Of a stretch of 34,539 nt of DNA, positions 26,051 through 34,539 are shown in pieces. Within the stretch, counting starts at the first letter, position 1, and every line of letters starts with the position of its first letter. The stretch is from positions 1 through 34,539 of the forward strand of contig JABWCA010000011.1 of assembly GCA_013359345.1 (NCBI GenBank). The letters run 5' to 3'. Origin of the DNA: Ignavibacteriaceae bacterium. GTDB lineage: Bacteria > Bacteroidota > Ignavibacteria > Ignavibacteriales > Ignavibacteriaceae. The position numbers and the translations under genes are program-made. The notes beneath the pieces are model-generated. The model made no database searches. It had not been told where the DNA came from and saw only the letters and a program-made list of their open reading frames with translations.

Positions 26051-26086
26051 CTCTTACTATATAAATCAATTTTCCTAATGAATGAA

Positions 26087-28168
26087 TTATTTGCTGAAAG
26101 CCCTGTTTCTCACCATCTGTTCCGAATTATACGGCGCTTCAGCACCGCCAAGATATTTATTAAACCATTCAAGATGAGCATTATAGTATAACGGCATTGA
26201 TTTTATGTGAGATGGCCAGTGCCCGTCATGATCAAAGATAATGATTTTTGAAGGGACGCCCATCTTCTGCAGATCAGTGAAGTAATGAAGGCTCTGGTTA
26301 TATGAAACCCGGTAATCACGCTCACCGGTGATTATGAGAGTGGGTGTTGAGAAGTTTTTCACATTTTTTGCGGGATTATCCTTTTCATAAAGATCAGAGG
26401 TCCAGGGAGTGCCTTTCATATCATATTCCGGGAACCAGAGCTCTTCGGTGGTGCCGTAGAAGGTGGTCATGTCATATAATCCCATCATAGAGACAAAGCA
26501 TTTATATCTTTTTGTTGTACCCTGAAGCCAGTTCATCATATAACCGCCGTATGACCAGCCCATTGCCCCTATTCTGTCTTTATCAACGTAGGGGAGTGAT
26601 TCCAGATAATCTGATATCTTCATTATATCTTCAACAATTTTGCCGGTGTAATCACCTGAGATTGCATGCGTGAATTCCTGTCCGTAACCGGTTGATCCGT
26701 GGGGATTGGGGATTACATATATGTACCCGTAACCTGCATAAAGCTGGTTATCACCGCGGTATGCATCCATCCACTGACTCTGAGGGCCGCCGTGAATATT
26801 AAGCACAACCGGATATTTTTTTGAAGGATCAAATCCGTGCGGCTTCACAATCATTGTGTGAATTTTTTTGCCATTTGCACCCTCAACCCAGTGATGTTCA
26901 ACGGGCCGGAAATCAACCTCTTCAAGAAGCTGTTTGTTAACCGATGTAAGCTGAGTTTCTTTTCCCGATGCGATATCAAGCGAGTAAATTTCTGCCGGAA
27001 GATGATTCAATCTGTAAGTGTAATAGATTTTTTTACCGTCAGGTGAAAGTGTGAAAGAGCCGACTCCCTTATCCGCAATAATCTTTTCATACTTACGGGC
27101 CATTACATCAATTCTGTAAAGCGGGGTGTAACCTTTTTCTTCTGCAGTGAAATAAATATATCTGGAATCGGGTGACCACTGGATATCATTAACCCAGTTA
27201 TCAAAATCCCCGGTGATGATTTCGCTTTTCAGATCCATCAGTGCATCCATCACCGCAATTCTGAACCGGTCAGATTCGTACCCGGGAACCATTTGTTTTC
27301 TGTACGCAAGGTATCTTCCGTCGGGAGAAAAAACCGGTGTGCCGTCCCATGCTTTATTTTCGGGGGTAAGGTTTCTGGGCTCTGGAGCAGTCACGGGTGT
27401 AAGCCAGATATCCGCATTGGTTGATGACTCCGGGTTTGGGTCATGATTTGAGACATAAGCTATCTGTTTGTCATCCTGAGTGAAGTTATAGCCAACACCT
27501 CCGCCGAGCATAAAGATGGGGGAGTCAAATTCACCCGGGGTAAGGTCTTTTATCGATTTATCTTTCAGATTGAGGATAAAAAGATGTGAGTAAAGGCCAT
27601 CCCTGTACTCAGTCCAGTGCCTGAAGAGGAGCTTATCAGAAATGTGTGCATGAATGGGGCCGTTTGTGAATGACTCATAATTAACCTTGTTGCACTCATT
27701 ATCAGCTCCGCACTCAGGATAAACTTTTGCAGTGAAGGCCACCATTGAACCGTTTCCGCTTAAAACGGGATCTGAAATGCCCATGTGGAAATCAGTAAGC
27801 TGAGTTGAGGTGCCATCGGCAAATGAGTATTCAAAAAGCTGATCGGCAGCGCCGGTATATTTGAGATAGTATAATTTTTTACCGTCTTTTGACCACAGAG
27901 GGTTATAAACACTTTTTGAATCGGGGATCAGGTTCTTTGCATCCGATCCGTCGCTGTTCATCAGCCAGATCTGCGTGAGTGATTTGCCGGCGCCAAGATC
28001 ATATGAAGTGAGGGTGTATGCAATTTTATCACCGGCGGGTGAGAGAACGGGTCCGCCGATATTCTTAACCTGATAGATGTCATCAAGCGTGAATGCCCTC
28101 TTCTGCGGGAAAATAACCGAAGCCGCAGAGAAAAGGAAGAATAAAATCAGCAAATTGAGCTTTTTCAT
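26087..28168 (-). CDS. S9 family prolyl-oligopeptidase (acyl-peptide hydrolase/DPP IV-like), exported
   Basis: 693 aa. A signal peptide (about 1-21, ending VIFPQ) predicts export. Residues about 25-420 form a WD40/TolB-like propeller with repeats such as LSPAGDKIAYTLTSYD, WSKDGKKLYYLKY, FSPDGRYLAYRKQ and LSPDGKKIYYTYR. The C-terminal third is the alpha/beta-hydrolase: VVLNIHGGPQSQW (oxyanion), GAMGWSYGGYMMNWL (catalytic Ser), GERDYRVSY (Asp) and FDHDGHWPS (His). It should cleave short peptides in the periplasm for nutrition. It stands alone with its own terminator and converges with the tonB operon. Confidence 0.95.
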   Translation of the reverse strand: MKKLNLLILFFLFSAASVIFPQKRAFTLDDIYQVKNIGGPVLSPAGDKIAYTLTSYDLGAGKSLTQIWLMNSDGSDAKNLIPDSKSVYNPLWSKDGKKLYYLKYTGAADQLFEYSFADGTSTQLTDFHMGISDPVLSGNGSMVAFTAKVYPECGADNECNKVNYESFTNGPIHAHISDKLLFRHWTEYRDGLYSHLFILNLKDKSIKDLTPGEFDSPIFMLGGGVGYNFTQDDKQIAYVSNHDPNPESSTNADIWLTPVTAPEPRNLTPENKAWDGTPVFSPDGRYLAYRKQMVPGYESDRFRIAVMDALMDLKSEIITGDFDNWVNDIQWSPDSRYIYFTAEEKGYTPLYRIDVMARKYEKIIADKGVGSFTLSPDGKKIYYTYRLNHLPAEIYSLDIASGKETQLTSVNKQLLEEVDFRPVEHHWVEGANGKKIHTMIVKPHGFDPSKKYPVVLNIHGGPQSQWMDAYRGDNQLYAGYGYIYVIPNPHGSTGYGQEFTHAISGDYTGKIVEDIMKISDYLESLPYVDKDRIGAMGWSYGGYMMNWLQGTTKRYKCFVSMMGLYDMTTFYGTTEELWFPEYDMKGTPWTSDLYEKDNPAKNVKNFSTPTLIITGERDYRVSYNQSLHYFTDLQKMGVPSKIIIFDHDGHWPSHIKSMPLYYNAHLEWFNKYLGGAEAPYNSEQMVRNRAFSK

Positions 28169-28304
28169 TAGTGTTCCGTTTTAAGTTTTTGTTAATAGTG
28201 AAAAATAGTAAAACAGGGGGAGTTAAGAAAACCCGCAGCATAAGGAATTGAAGATTGAGTAAAAATTGATAGATTTAAACATTCAAAAAACAGAAATAAT
28301 CACG

Positions 28305-30014
28305 ATGAAAAAAGAACTCCCGGTAAGTTCATCAAACTACGAATCCCTCATTTTATCAAACGGCTATTACGCGGATAAGACCCCTTATTTACCCGTGCTT
28401 GAAAAAAATGAGAACCAGAATGTTTTCCTGCTGCGTCCAAGGAGATTCGGGAAATCACTTTTCCTCTCAACTCTCGAAGCTTATTACGGAGTTCAGTATT
28501 CTGATAAATTTGCTGTACTGTTCGGTGAAACCGCGGCAGGAAAAAACCCCACTGCCTCCCGGAACAGTTATCAGATACTCAAATTTGATTTCTCGGGAAT
28601 AGTAACTCATTCAGCCGATGACATACTTGATTCTTTTAATTCAAGAATTCATAACGGACTCAGAGAGTTTACATCAAACTACGGATTTATGGAAAAAGAG
28701 GAGCTTGAAACAGTTCTCTCTTCTAAATATGCCGGTACAATTCTCAGTGAATTTATTTCCAGAATCCAGCTCAATGGCTTCAGGGGGAAGATTTTTTTGC
28801 TCATAGATGAGTATGATCATTTTGCCAATGAGTTATTTTCATTTGACAGAGCTCATTTCAGGGACATCGTCTCAGGGAACGGCTGGGTACGGAAATTCTA
28901 TGAAACAGTCAAATATTTCATCGGAGCAGGAATCATAACCAGATTTTTTGCAACAGGAGTAACGCCTGTTACGCTTGACAGTATGACAAGCGGGTTCAAT
29001 ATTGCAAGAAATATCAGCCTTGAACCCCAGTTCAGTAACATTTGCGGGTTCAGTGAAGCGGAAATCAGGAATATGATAAGCCTTACCGTACCGGATGAGC
29101 TTTCAGTAACTGCAGATAATCTGATCCCTGATCTCCGCGCATGGTACAACGGAAGCAGTTTTACATTTAACAGAGATGAAAAAATTTATAACCCAAGGCT
29201 TATTATCCATTTTCTGACGGCATTTTACTCAGAGGGTACCTATCCCAGGGAAATGACTGATATAAATGTTACGTCAGACTATTCTAAAATCGGTAATATT
29301 TTCAGGACCCTTCCGCCCGAATCTGCAAGGTTCATTCTTGAAGAAATCATCACAAAAGAAGAAATTGATGCGGGACTGACATTACAATTCAATCCCGATC
29401 TGACTTACGGTATCACTGAAGCTGTTTCACTACTCTATTATAACGGACTCCTGACAATTAAAAACGAAAAGCTCGATCTGGTCAGATATGTAATTCCCAA
29501 TAATGTTATCAGACAGATTTACAGAGGTTATCTGAGGGATACACTTGAAAAAACAGGAAACCTCCTTATTGATATGACAGAAACAGGTCATATATTCTCT
29601 GAGATGGCATACAACGGTAACACAGCCCCACTAATAAGTCTTATCGAAAAAATCACCGGTTCCTTATCTGACAGAGATTTCATGAATTACCGTGAGAGTA
29701 ACCTTAAAATGATTATTCTCAGCATCTTTGCAAAGTCTAATGCCTGGTTTGTGTTTTCAGAGTTCGCGTGTGGTAACGGTTATGCAGACCTCTGGTTTGA
29801 GCGCACGGAATTTAATGACGGGATGTTTGAATACCTGATTGAACTTAAGTACATCAGGAAAGAGGATGAAGCAAAATATGAATTTGTGAAAGAAGAAGGA
29901 ATTGCGCAATTGAAACGTTATTTATCTTCTGATTATTTTAAGCACAGAAAAAATGTAATTCCCATTCTTTTACTTCAGCATAATAAAGGCACCGTTGATT
30001 CTGTAAGACTCTGA
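28305..30014 (+). CDS. AAA-ATPase-like / PD-(D/E)XK nuclease-like protein (DUF1703 type)
   Basis: 569 aa from ATG at 28305. A TTG at 28266 extends the frame but adds 13 residues before the usual family start (SSSNYESLILSNGYYADKTP). Residues about 1-350 are the AAA-ATPase_like domain: NVFLLRPRRFGKSLFLSTLE is Walker A, KIFLLIDEYDHF is Walker B. Residues about 480-560 are the PD-(D/E)XK-like domain: GNGYADLWFERTE (Asp) and YLIELKYIRKED (ExK). The family is often present in many copies in Bacteroidota and anaerobes. Its biological role is not established; mobile or defence roles have been suggested from distribution. It stands alone between the peptidase and copper genes. Confidence 0.92.
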   Translation: MKKELPVSSSNYESLILSNGYYADKTPYLPVLEKNENQNVFLLRPRRFGKSLFLSTLEAYYGVQYSDKFAVLFGETAAGKNPTASRNSYQILKFDFSGIVTHSADDILDSFNSRIHNGLREFTSNYGFMEKEELETVLSSKYAGTILSEFISRIQLNGFRGKIFLLIDEYDHFANELFSFDRAHFRDIVSGNGWVRKFYETVKYFIGAGIITRFFATGVTPVTLDSMTSGFNIARNISLEPQFSNICGFSEAEIRNMISLTVPDELSVTADNLIPDLRAWYNGSSFTFNRDEKIYNPRLIIHFLTAFYSEGTYPREMTDINVTSDYSKIGNIFRTLPPESARFILEEIITKEEIDAGLTLQFNPDLTYGITEAVSLLYYNGLLTIKNEKLDLVRYVIPNNVIRQIYRGYLRDTLEKTGNLLIDMTETGHIFSEMAYNGNTAPLISLIEKITGSLSDRDFMNYRESNLKMIILSIFAKSNAWFVFSEFACGNGYADLWFERTEFNDGMFEYLIELKYIRKEDEAKYEFVKEEGIAQLKRYLSSDYFKHRKNVIPILLLQHNKGTVDSVRL

Positions 30015-30118
30015 GATAAGACGAACTGCTGTATTGAATCTTTCTGCAGGTAAATGCATCTAACAAATACAAAGAATAACCGGAACACTTTTACAGAAAA
30101 TCTTTTTAAGGTTAAAAA

Positions 30119-30328
30119 ATGAAAGAAGCAGTTATAAATATCAGCGGCATGAGCTGCATGCATTGTGTTAAAGCAGTAAAAATCGGGCTCGAAGAAGCAG
30201 GCTTAAAAGAATATAACGTTGAGATAGGGAAAGCCGAGTTAAAAGTTGATAATGATGAAGAACTCGGAAAAGCAAAAGCTGCAATTGAAGAAGCCGGTTA
30301 CAAGGTGACATCAGTTTCAGAAAAATAA
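30119..30328 (+). CDS. copZ: Copper chaperone, heavy-metal-associated domain
   Basis: 69-aa single HMA domain. ISGMSCMHCVKAVKIGL has the MxCxxC Cu(I) site (Cys13 and Cys16). The ferredoxin-like fold ends in AKAAIEEAGYKVTSVS. It should hand Cu(I) to the ATPase encoded four bases downstream. TAAGG stands before the ATG. No CueR, CsoR or CopY regulator is adjacent. Confidence 0.92.
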   Translation: MKEAVINISGMSCMHCVKAVKIGLEEAGLKEYNVEIGKAELKVDNDEELGKAKAAIEEAGYKVTSVSEK

Positions 30329-30332
30329 AGTT

Positions 30333-32546
30333 ATGGAATTTCAGAGGATTACCGTACCCGTTGAGGGTATGACCTGCGCAGCATGTGTGAGCAGGGTTGA
30401 AAAAGTTCTGGCAAAGGTTGAAGGGGTCAAAAATGTATCGGTGAATCTCGGTACAGAAACAGCCTCATTTGACATAGATGCAGATGTATTCAGCAAGGAA
30501 ACCGCCTCTGAAAAGCTGTCAAAATTCGGATATGAAATTAAATTCATCCGTGATGAAAAAAGCAGCGCCGGGGATCAGACTATCATAAATCAAAGCGACT
30601 ATGATGTATCGCTGAAAAAAGATTTCATTACAGCTCTGATTTTCACGATACCCGTCTTTCTGCTCAATATGGGGATGATGTTTGATTTCTTCTATAAAAT
30701 AATACCCCTCACCCCTGATCAGGTCAATAAAGTTCTCCTTATTCTTACCACCCCCGTTGTGTTTATCCCGGGAAAAAGATTTTTTTCGGTCTTCTGGAAA
30801 AATATAAGACACTTCTCAGCAGATATGAACACCCTGGTGGCTATCGGGACGGGATCAGCATTCACATACAGTACACTGTTAACACTTTTCCCAGAGATTT
30901 TTCCGCACGGAGGACACGGCGCGCACGTGTATTACGATACATCAGCCGTTATTATCACTCTCATTCTGATGGGTAAATTCCTTGAATACAGAGCGAGAAA
31001 GAAAACATCTGATGAGATAAAGAAGCTGATTGAACTAACCCCGGCTACCGCAGAGGTGCGCAGAAACGGATCGGTAATCACTGTGAAAGCAGAGGATCTG
31101 AAATCGGGTGATACTGTGATTGTAAAGCCCGGCGGTAAAATTCCGGCTGACGGTACGGTTACCGAAGGTTTCACCACTGTTGATGAATCCATGCTCACAG
31201 GCGAAAGCATCCCTGCCGAAAAAATTCCGGGGAAAGATGTGACCGGAGGAACCCTGAATCTTAACGGCACGATTGAGTTCACCGTAAAAGCCACCGGTGA
31301 TAATTCAACCCTTGGAAGAATCATTAAATATGTGAGGGAAGCCCAGTCATCCAAGGCACCCATACAGGATCTGGCAGATAAAGTTGCTGCCGTTTTTGTG
31401 CCTGTGGTGATAGGTATAGCCGTTTTCTCATTTGCAGGATGGATGATAGCAGGGGGAGAGAATTCATTTTCTCACGCACTGAATAATTTTATTGCCGTGC
31501 TGATCATTGCATGCCCCTGCTCTCTGGGACTTGCAACTCCCGCGGCGCTCATAACCGGAATAGGGCTTGGCGCTTCTACGGGGATCCTGATCAAAAACGG
31601 TAAAGTTCTTGAAGAGGCTAAAAAACTTGATTATCTGGTACTTGATAAAACAGGCACAGTAACACTCGGAAAGCCTGAAGTCAGGAAAATTGAAATTTTA
31701 AATGGTGAAGAGCAGACGGTGCTGAACTCATTGTTTGCGCTTGAAAATCTTTCAAATCATCCGTTATCCAAAGCTGTGACAGGATACCTGGATGGCAAAA
31801 CCACCGAAATACCGAAGTGCACTGATTTTACTTACATTCCGGCCGGCGGAATAAAAGGTGTTATAAACGGCACGGAAGTTAAAGCGGGAACAGGTAAATT
31901 TCTTGAGGATCACGGGGTTGATACTCAGTCACTCATCACAGATGAAGACGGATATGGCGCCAGAGTATATTTTGCCGAAGGCAATACACTTAAAGCCATT
32001 GTATACATTGAGGATTCTGTTGTTGAAGGCGCCCTTGATGCCATAAAAGAGATTAAAAAAATGGGGATTAAACCCGTGATGCTTTCGGGTGATTCTCATG
32101 AGAATGTCAGACGAGTTGCAGCAGAGATCGGGATTGAAGAATATCAGTCGGGACTCCTGCCGCAGGATAAAGCCGACTATATTTCCGCACTCAGGCTTAA
32201 GGGGCACAAAGTAGGTATGATCGGCGATGGCGTTAATGATGCCCCCGCACTTGCAACAAGCGATGTTTCGGTTGCAGTGGGGCACGGCAGTGAAGCCGCA
32301 ATTGAAACTGCCGAGATTACAGTGCTTTCAGGTCATATATCTGATGTCCCGAAGGCGATCAGACTTTCGGGGATAACACTCACCGCAATAAAGCAGAATC
32401 TTTTCTGGGCATTCTTTTACAATATCATCGGGATACCTCTGGCAGCCGCCGGATTGCTTGATCCAATGATTGCAGCACTTGCAATGTCACTTAGTTCTGT
32501 ATCAGTCGTCTCAAACTCTTTAAGAATCAGGCTTAAAAAACTTTAA
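30333..32546 (+). CDS. copA: Cu(+)-exporting P1B-type ATPase
   Basis: 737 aa with one N-terminal HMA domain (GMTCAACVSRV, Cys15 and Cys18) and eight membrane spans. Ordered marks are TGES (289-292), membrane CPC (394-396, in ACPCSLGLATP), DKTGT with phosphorylated Asp438, NHP near 475-477 in the nucleotide domain and GDGVNDAP (631-638). Spans 7 and 8 have YN (696-697) and MSLSS (718-722), the extra ligands of the Cu(I)/Ag(I) P1B-1 group. A His-rich loop (FPHGGHGAH) precedes span 4. It should pump Cu(I) from cytosol to periplasm, supplied by the upstream chaperone. Confidence 0.96.
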   Translation: MEFQRITVPVEGMTCAACVSRVEKVLAKVEGVKNVSVNLGTETASFDIDADVFSKETASEKLSKFGYEIKFIRDEKSSAGDQTIINQSDYDVSLKKDFITALIFTIPVFLLNMGMMFDFFYKIIPLTPDQVNKVLLILTTPVVFIPGKRFFSVFWKNIRHFSADMNTLVAIGTGSAFTYSTLLTLFPEIFPHGGHGAHVYYDTSAVIITLILMGKFLEYRARKKTSDEIKKLIELTPATAEVRRNGSVITVKAEDLKSGDTVIVKPGGKIPADGTVTEGFTTVDESMLTGESIPAEKIPGKDVTGGTLNLNGTIEFTVKATGDNSTLGRIIKYVREAQSSKAPIQDLADKVAAVFVPVVIGIAVFSFAGWMIAGGENSFSHALNNFIAVLIIACPCSLGLATPAALITGIGLGASTGILIKNGKVLEEAKKLDYLVLDKTGTVTLGKPEVRKIEILNGEEQTVLNSLFALENLSNHPLSKAVTGYLDGKTTEIPKCTDFTYIPAGGIKGVINGTEVKAGTGKFLEDHGVDTQSLITDEDGYGARVYFAEGNTLKAIVYIEDSVVEGALDAIKEIKKMGIKPVMLSGDSHENVRRVAAEIGIEEYQSGLLPQDKADYISALRLKGHKVGMIGDGVNDAPALATSDVSVAVGHGSEAAIETAEITVLSGHISDVPKAIRLSGITLTAIKQNLFWAFFYNIIGIPLAAAGLLDPMIAALAMSLSSVSVVSNSLRIRLKKL

Positions 32547-32605
32547 ACCGGCTTCTACTGTTTTCTTATTATTGTGATACATCAGTTAATTTACTTTAGA
32601 GTGAA

Positions 32606-34066
32606 ATGAGACAGAAAAATCTATTCCTTATAATTTTCCTTTTAATTACAATATCTGCAATGCCCCAGAATCGCGATTCTGTTGTGACCGGCCTGATGAA
32701 TGCACTCATCTCCGATTCGGAAGATGCATTCAGATTCATAGATTCTCAGGCAGTTGCGTACTCAAAAAGACTCGGCAGGGACTATAATCAGGGAGATTAC
32801 AAATTCTTTTCAGATTACGGCCTGACAAAAGAACTCCTGCGTAAAATGCGGGATGAAAAACTCAGCTATGATTACAAAATCGAGAACCTCCCCGAAAAAT
32901 TTTACCGGGTTCATCTTGAGAGCAAACCCGCCGGGTTAAAAACCACTCTCTATTTTGAAAATGACAGGCTCATTAACTCATCAAGGTATTTCGTAAAATA
33001 CTGGAAAAAGCGAGAAACAGATCATATCACCTTCTACATCAGGGATGTTGACGGTTATAATTTTTACTCTGCTCAGCTGCTTGACGGATATATCCGTTAT
33101 TTCATAAAGGAAACGGGGCTTGATAAAAATTTCGGCGATAACATTATAAAAAACCGCCTGGTATATATCCTGTGTCAGAGTGAGGAAGAGCTTGAAAAGA
33201 TGACAGGGGTAAGGAACGGAAATTTCTTCATGTCGTCATTTGATGAGATTTACACTATTCACAATGTCGATTATGCAATGCTCGCCAGGCAGCTTTTGTG
33301 GTTATATACAGATAAAAACCTGAACCATGCAAGCGCTCCCTATTTTGAGGGTCTCACCGCCTACATGGGCGGATTTAAGAACCTTACCAGAACCCCTCTT
33401 AAAGATATGGGCTATTATTTTGCAAGCGAGGGCATCTATGAACGTGAAAAAATATTCCTTGAGAAAGAGTTTTCGGAATCTGACAAATCTTTCAGTATCC
33501 CGATGCTAGTTCTGTATTTCGATTCCATTGCCCGAAAGCTCGGCCTGAAGAATCTCGTTGATCTGATCAAGGATGAGAGCAATCCGGATGGCGTGATTAA
33601 GGGATTTCCCGTATCGCTGAAAAAATATTCGGAAGAAACCGAAAAGTATCTTGCTGAATATGTGCAGTCAGACAGCATTCTGCCCGTTGACACTCAGGAC
33701 AGCCTGAAGATGCTCTTTGACGGCGACAGGGTCAGGATCTTTGATGACGGGGACTACTACTATATAATGTCGCGCGGATCATTTAATATTTCTGAAGATC
33801 CGGGAATGAGGATGTACAAAAACTACAGATACCGTGATATTGTGCCCAACCGGGTTTATGAGGGTGAAAAGTATCATGTGCTGGTTAACAGACGCGATAT
33901 TGTTGTGTATAATCTGTATACAAATCAGGTGATAGCTGCTTATTATGCAGCGCTTACCCCTGATAAGAAGAGTATTCCGGGTGTTTCAGATCTCTTCAGG
34001 TTTAAGATTAAAAAGCATGTTTTTGAGGAGCCGCTTGAGAGAATGAAGATTGTGCAGTTTTACTGA
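32606..34066 (+). CDS. Secreted protein resembling a gluzincin peptidase without HExxH
   Basis: 486 aa, not assigned to a named family. Signal peptide about 1-20 (ending SAMPQ). Residues about 135-330 recall the peptidase MA-like fold: HITFYIRDVDGYNFYSAQLL, RLVYILCQSEEELEKMTGV, then DYAMLARQLLWLY at the place of the zinc helix, APYFEGLTAYMGGF like the downstream EGLA-Y motif, and SIPMLVLYFDSIARKLGLKN. The HExxH equivalent (about 228-232) reads RQLLW, so zinc catalysis is unlikely. The C-terminal 120 residues are beta-rich and Tyr-rich with no recognised domain. It begins 59 bp after copA with no terminator visible, but a link to copper is not shown. Confidence 0.7.
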   Translation: MRQKNLFLIIFLLITISAMPQNRDSVVTGLMNALISDSEDAFRFIDSQAVAYSKRLGRDYNQGDYKFFSDYGLTKELLRKMRDEKLSYDYKIENLPEKFYRVHLESKPAGLKTTLYFENDRLINSSRYFVKYWKKRETDHITFYIRDVDGYNFYSAQLLDGYIRYFIKETGLDKNFGDNIIKNRLVYILCQSEEELEKMTGVRNGNFFMSSFDEIYTIHNVDYAMLARQLLWLYTDKNLNHASAPYFEGLTAYMGGFKNLTRTPLKDMGYYFASEGIYEREKIFLEKEFSESDKSFSIPMLVLYFDSIARKLGLKNLVDLIKDESNPDGVIKGFPVSLKKYSEETEKYLAEYVQSDSILPVDTQDSLKMLFDGDRVRIFDDGDYYYIMSRGSFNISEDPGMRMYKNYRYRDIVPNRVYEGEKYHVLVNRRDIVVYNLYTNQVIAAYYAALTPDKKSIPGVSDLFRFKIKKHVFEEPLERMKIVQFY

Positions 34067-34073
34067 GAATACG

Positions 34074-34151
34074 TTGCCCGTTGCCAGCCTGTCCGCCCAT
34101 GGCGGATTGCCCGTTGCCAGCCTGTCCGCCCGTGGCGGATTGCTCGTTGCA
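34074..34151. repeat. 33-bp tandem repeat with internal inverted motif
   Basis: Two full units start at 34074 and 34107, with a partial third from 34140. The unit begins TTGCCCGTTGCCAGCCTG and ends GTCCGCCCRTGGCGGA; the two differ by one base (A or G at R). Within each, TCCGCC and GGCGGA can form a hairpin with a 3-base loop. The core GGCGGATTG recurs singly elsewhere in this region, so the unit may be a dispersed REP-like element. Confidence 0.85.
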
Positions 34152-34449
34152 GCATAAACGGGTTGGAACGCGGATGGGGCGGATGAAGCGGATTTACGCG
34201 GATAGATACAGAATGAATTTTCTTTGAGTCAGCCCGTGGCGGATTGTTGTTAAAAAAAGGTTCAAAGTTCAGTCATAAATCATAACTTCCCTTCATGTCT
34301 GCTGAGGCGGATTGTGGTTCAAAGAAAATGCAGCAAAAACGAACCACCTGGAAAGGTGGCGGTACTACCCTGATGACGTTGCTCGTTGCACGTGTTTCAT
34401 TGTTCGTTTCAGCTCAAATGTACAAATCATTCCCCAATACAACTGATTC

Positions 34450-34514
34450 CCGAGTAAGCACTCCCCTCGGATAAAAGCACAACTGCCGATCCTCTCTTGC
34501 CGTTGGTTTTAACC
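34450..34514. repeat. Bipartite interspersed repeat, right copy
   Basis: GTAAGCACT (34454-34462), eight variable bases and 34471-34514 match 5-13 and 22-65 with identical spacing. The 44-base right part is identical. The block CAGCTCAAATGTAC (34410-34423) precedes it here, whereas at the left end the equivalent block follows. Both copies are in the same orientation. Confidence 0.85.
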
Positions 34515-34539
34515 CTGTTGACGTTGCTCGTAACCCGTT

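Larger units (their letters stand above)
34067..34539. other. Repeat-rich intergenic region, no gene seen
   Basis: No plausible coding frame. It contains a 33-bp tandem repeat, four GCGGAT boxes at 34170, 34179, 34188 and 34198, further GGCGGATTG copies near 34238 and 34305, and a hairpin CCACC-TGGAAA-GGTGG near 34345-34360. Two copies of GACGTTGCTCGT occur, near 34375 and 34519. The right copy of the bipartite repeat completes it. The composition is unlike the neighbouring genes. Confidence 0.75.

Noticed and set aside
28266-28304. TTG start for the AAA-ATPase gene
   Set aside because: The 13 extra residues precede the normal family start and no ribosome site supports the TTG.
34074-34151. 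CRISPR array
   Set aside because: Units are directly adjacent with no spacers and only two full copies; this is a simple tandem repeat.

Overview
This window looks like a chromosomal segment of a free-living Gram-negative bacterium of the Bacteroidota/Chlorobiota/Ignavibacteriota neighbourhood. Evidence: an outer membrane with a TonB/ExbB/ExbD system, SPOR and TPR envelope proteins, an S9 prolyl-oligopeptidase-type secreted peptidase, an AAA-ATPase/PD-(D/E)XK gene of a type common in that group, a Bacteroidota-like short-loop photolyase, moderate-to-low GC and a mixture of clear GGAGG ribosome sites and starts without one. The phylum is an inference; no rRNA or ribosomal protein marker is present. 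Gene density is ordinary and no phage, IS transposase, integrase or CRISPR array is visible.

Layout. 1-412: repeat-bearing intergenic DNA. 413-4366 (minus strand): AbgT-type transporter, secreted esterase, photolyase/cryptochrome. 4507-6294: Ser/Thr kinase fused to an FGE-like domain. 6443-7948 (minus): response-regulator/histidine-kinase hybrid. 8021-11692: surface polysaccharide genes (ExoA-like GT2, O-antigen ligase-like protein, GT4), followed by a convergent RlpA-like lipoprotein. 12194-14562: an envelope-stress or metal-sensing set of ECF sigma factor, membrane anti-sigma candidate and Spy/CpxP-like protein, with a second Spy-like gene divergent from it. 15108-15192: tRNA-Leu(GAG). 15242-16000: a secreted TPR protein closed by a strong terminator.

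16056-25878 is the centrepiece: eight closely packed, partly overlapping genes encoding a CMD-like protein, a fused phytol-kinase/DUF92 membrane protein, a 1019-aa TPR protein, a plug-less outer-membrane barrel, an inner-membrane SPOR protein, ExbB/TolQ, ExbD/TolR and TonB. Together they could form a proton-motive-force-driven trans-envelope machine resembling a combination of Ton and Tol-Pal with a septal peptidoglycan-binding part.

26087-28168 (minus) is an S9 peptidase with its own terminator. 28305-30014 is the AAA-ATPase/PD-(D/E)XK protein. 30119-32546 is a copper chaperone and Cu(+)-ATPase pair. 32606-34066 is a secreted protein resembling a gluzincin peptidase without its HExxH. 34067-34539 is a dense cluster of short repeats, including a bipartite 61-bp element that also occurs at the left edge of the window.

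The most interesting points are the possible Cnr-like sigma/anti-sigma/Spy module with repeated half-sites upstream, the Ton/Tol-like operon, the two-kinase fusion, the Ser/Thr kinase carrying an FGE domain with one catalytic Cys replaced, and the repeat element shared by both window ends.
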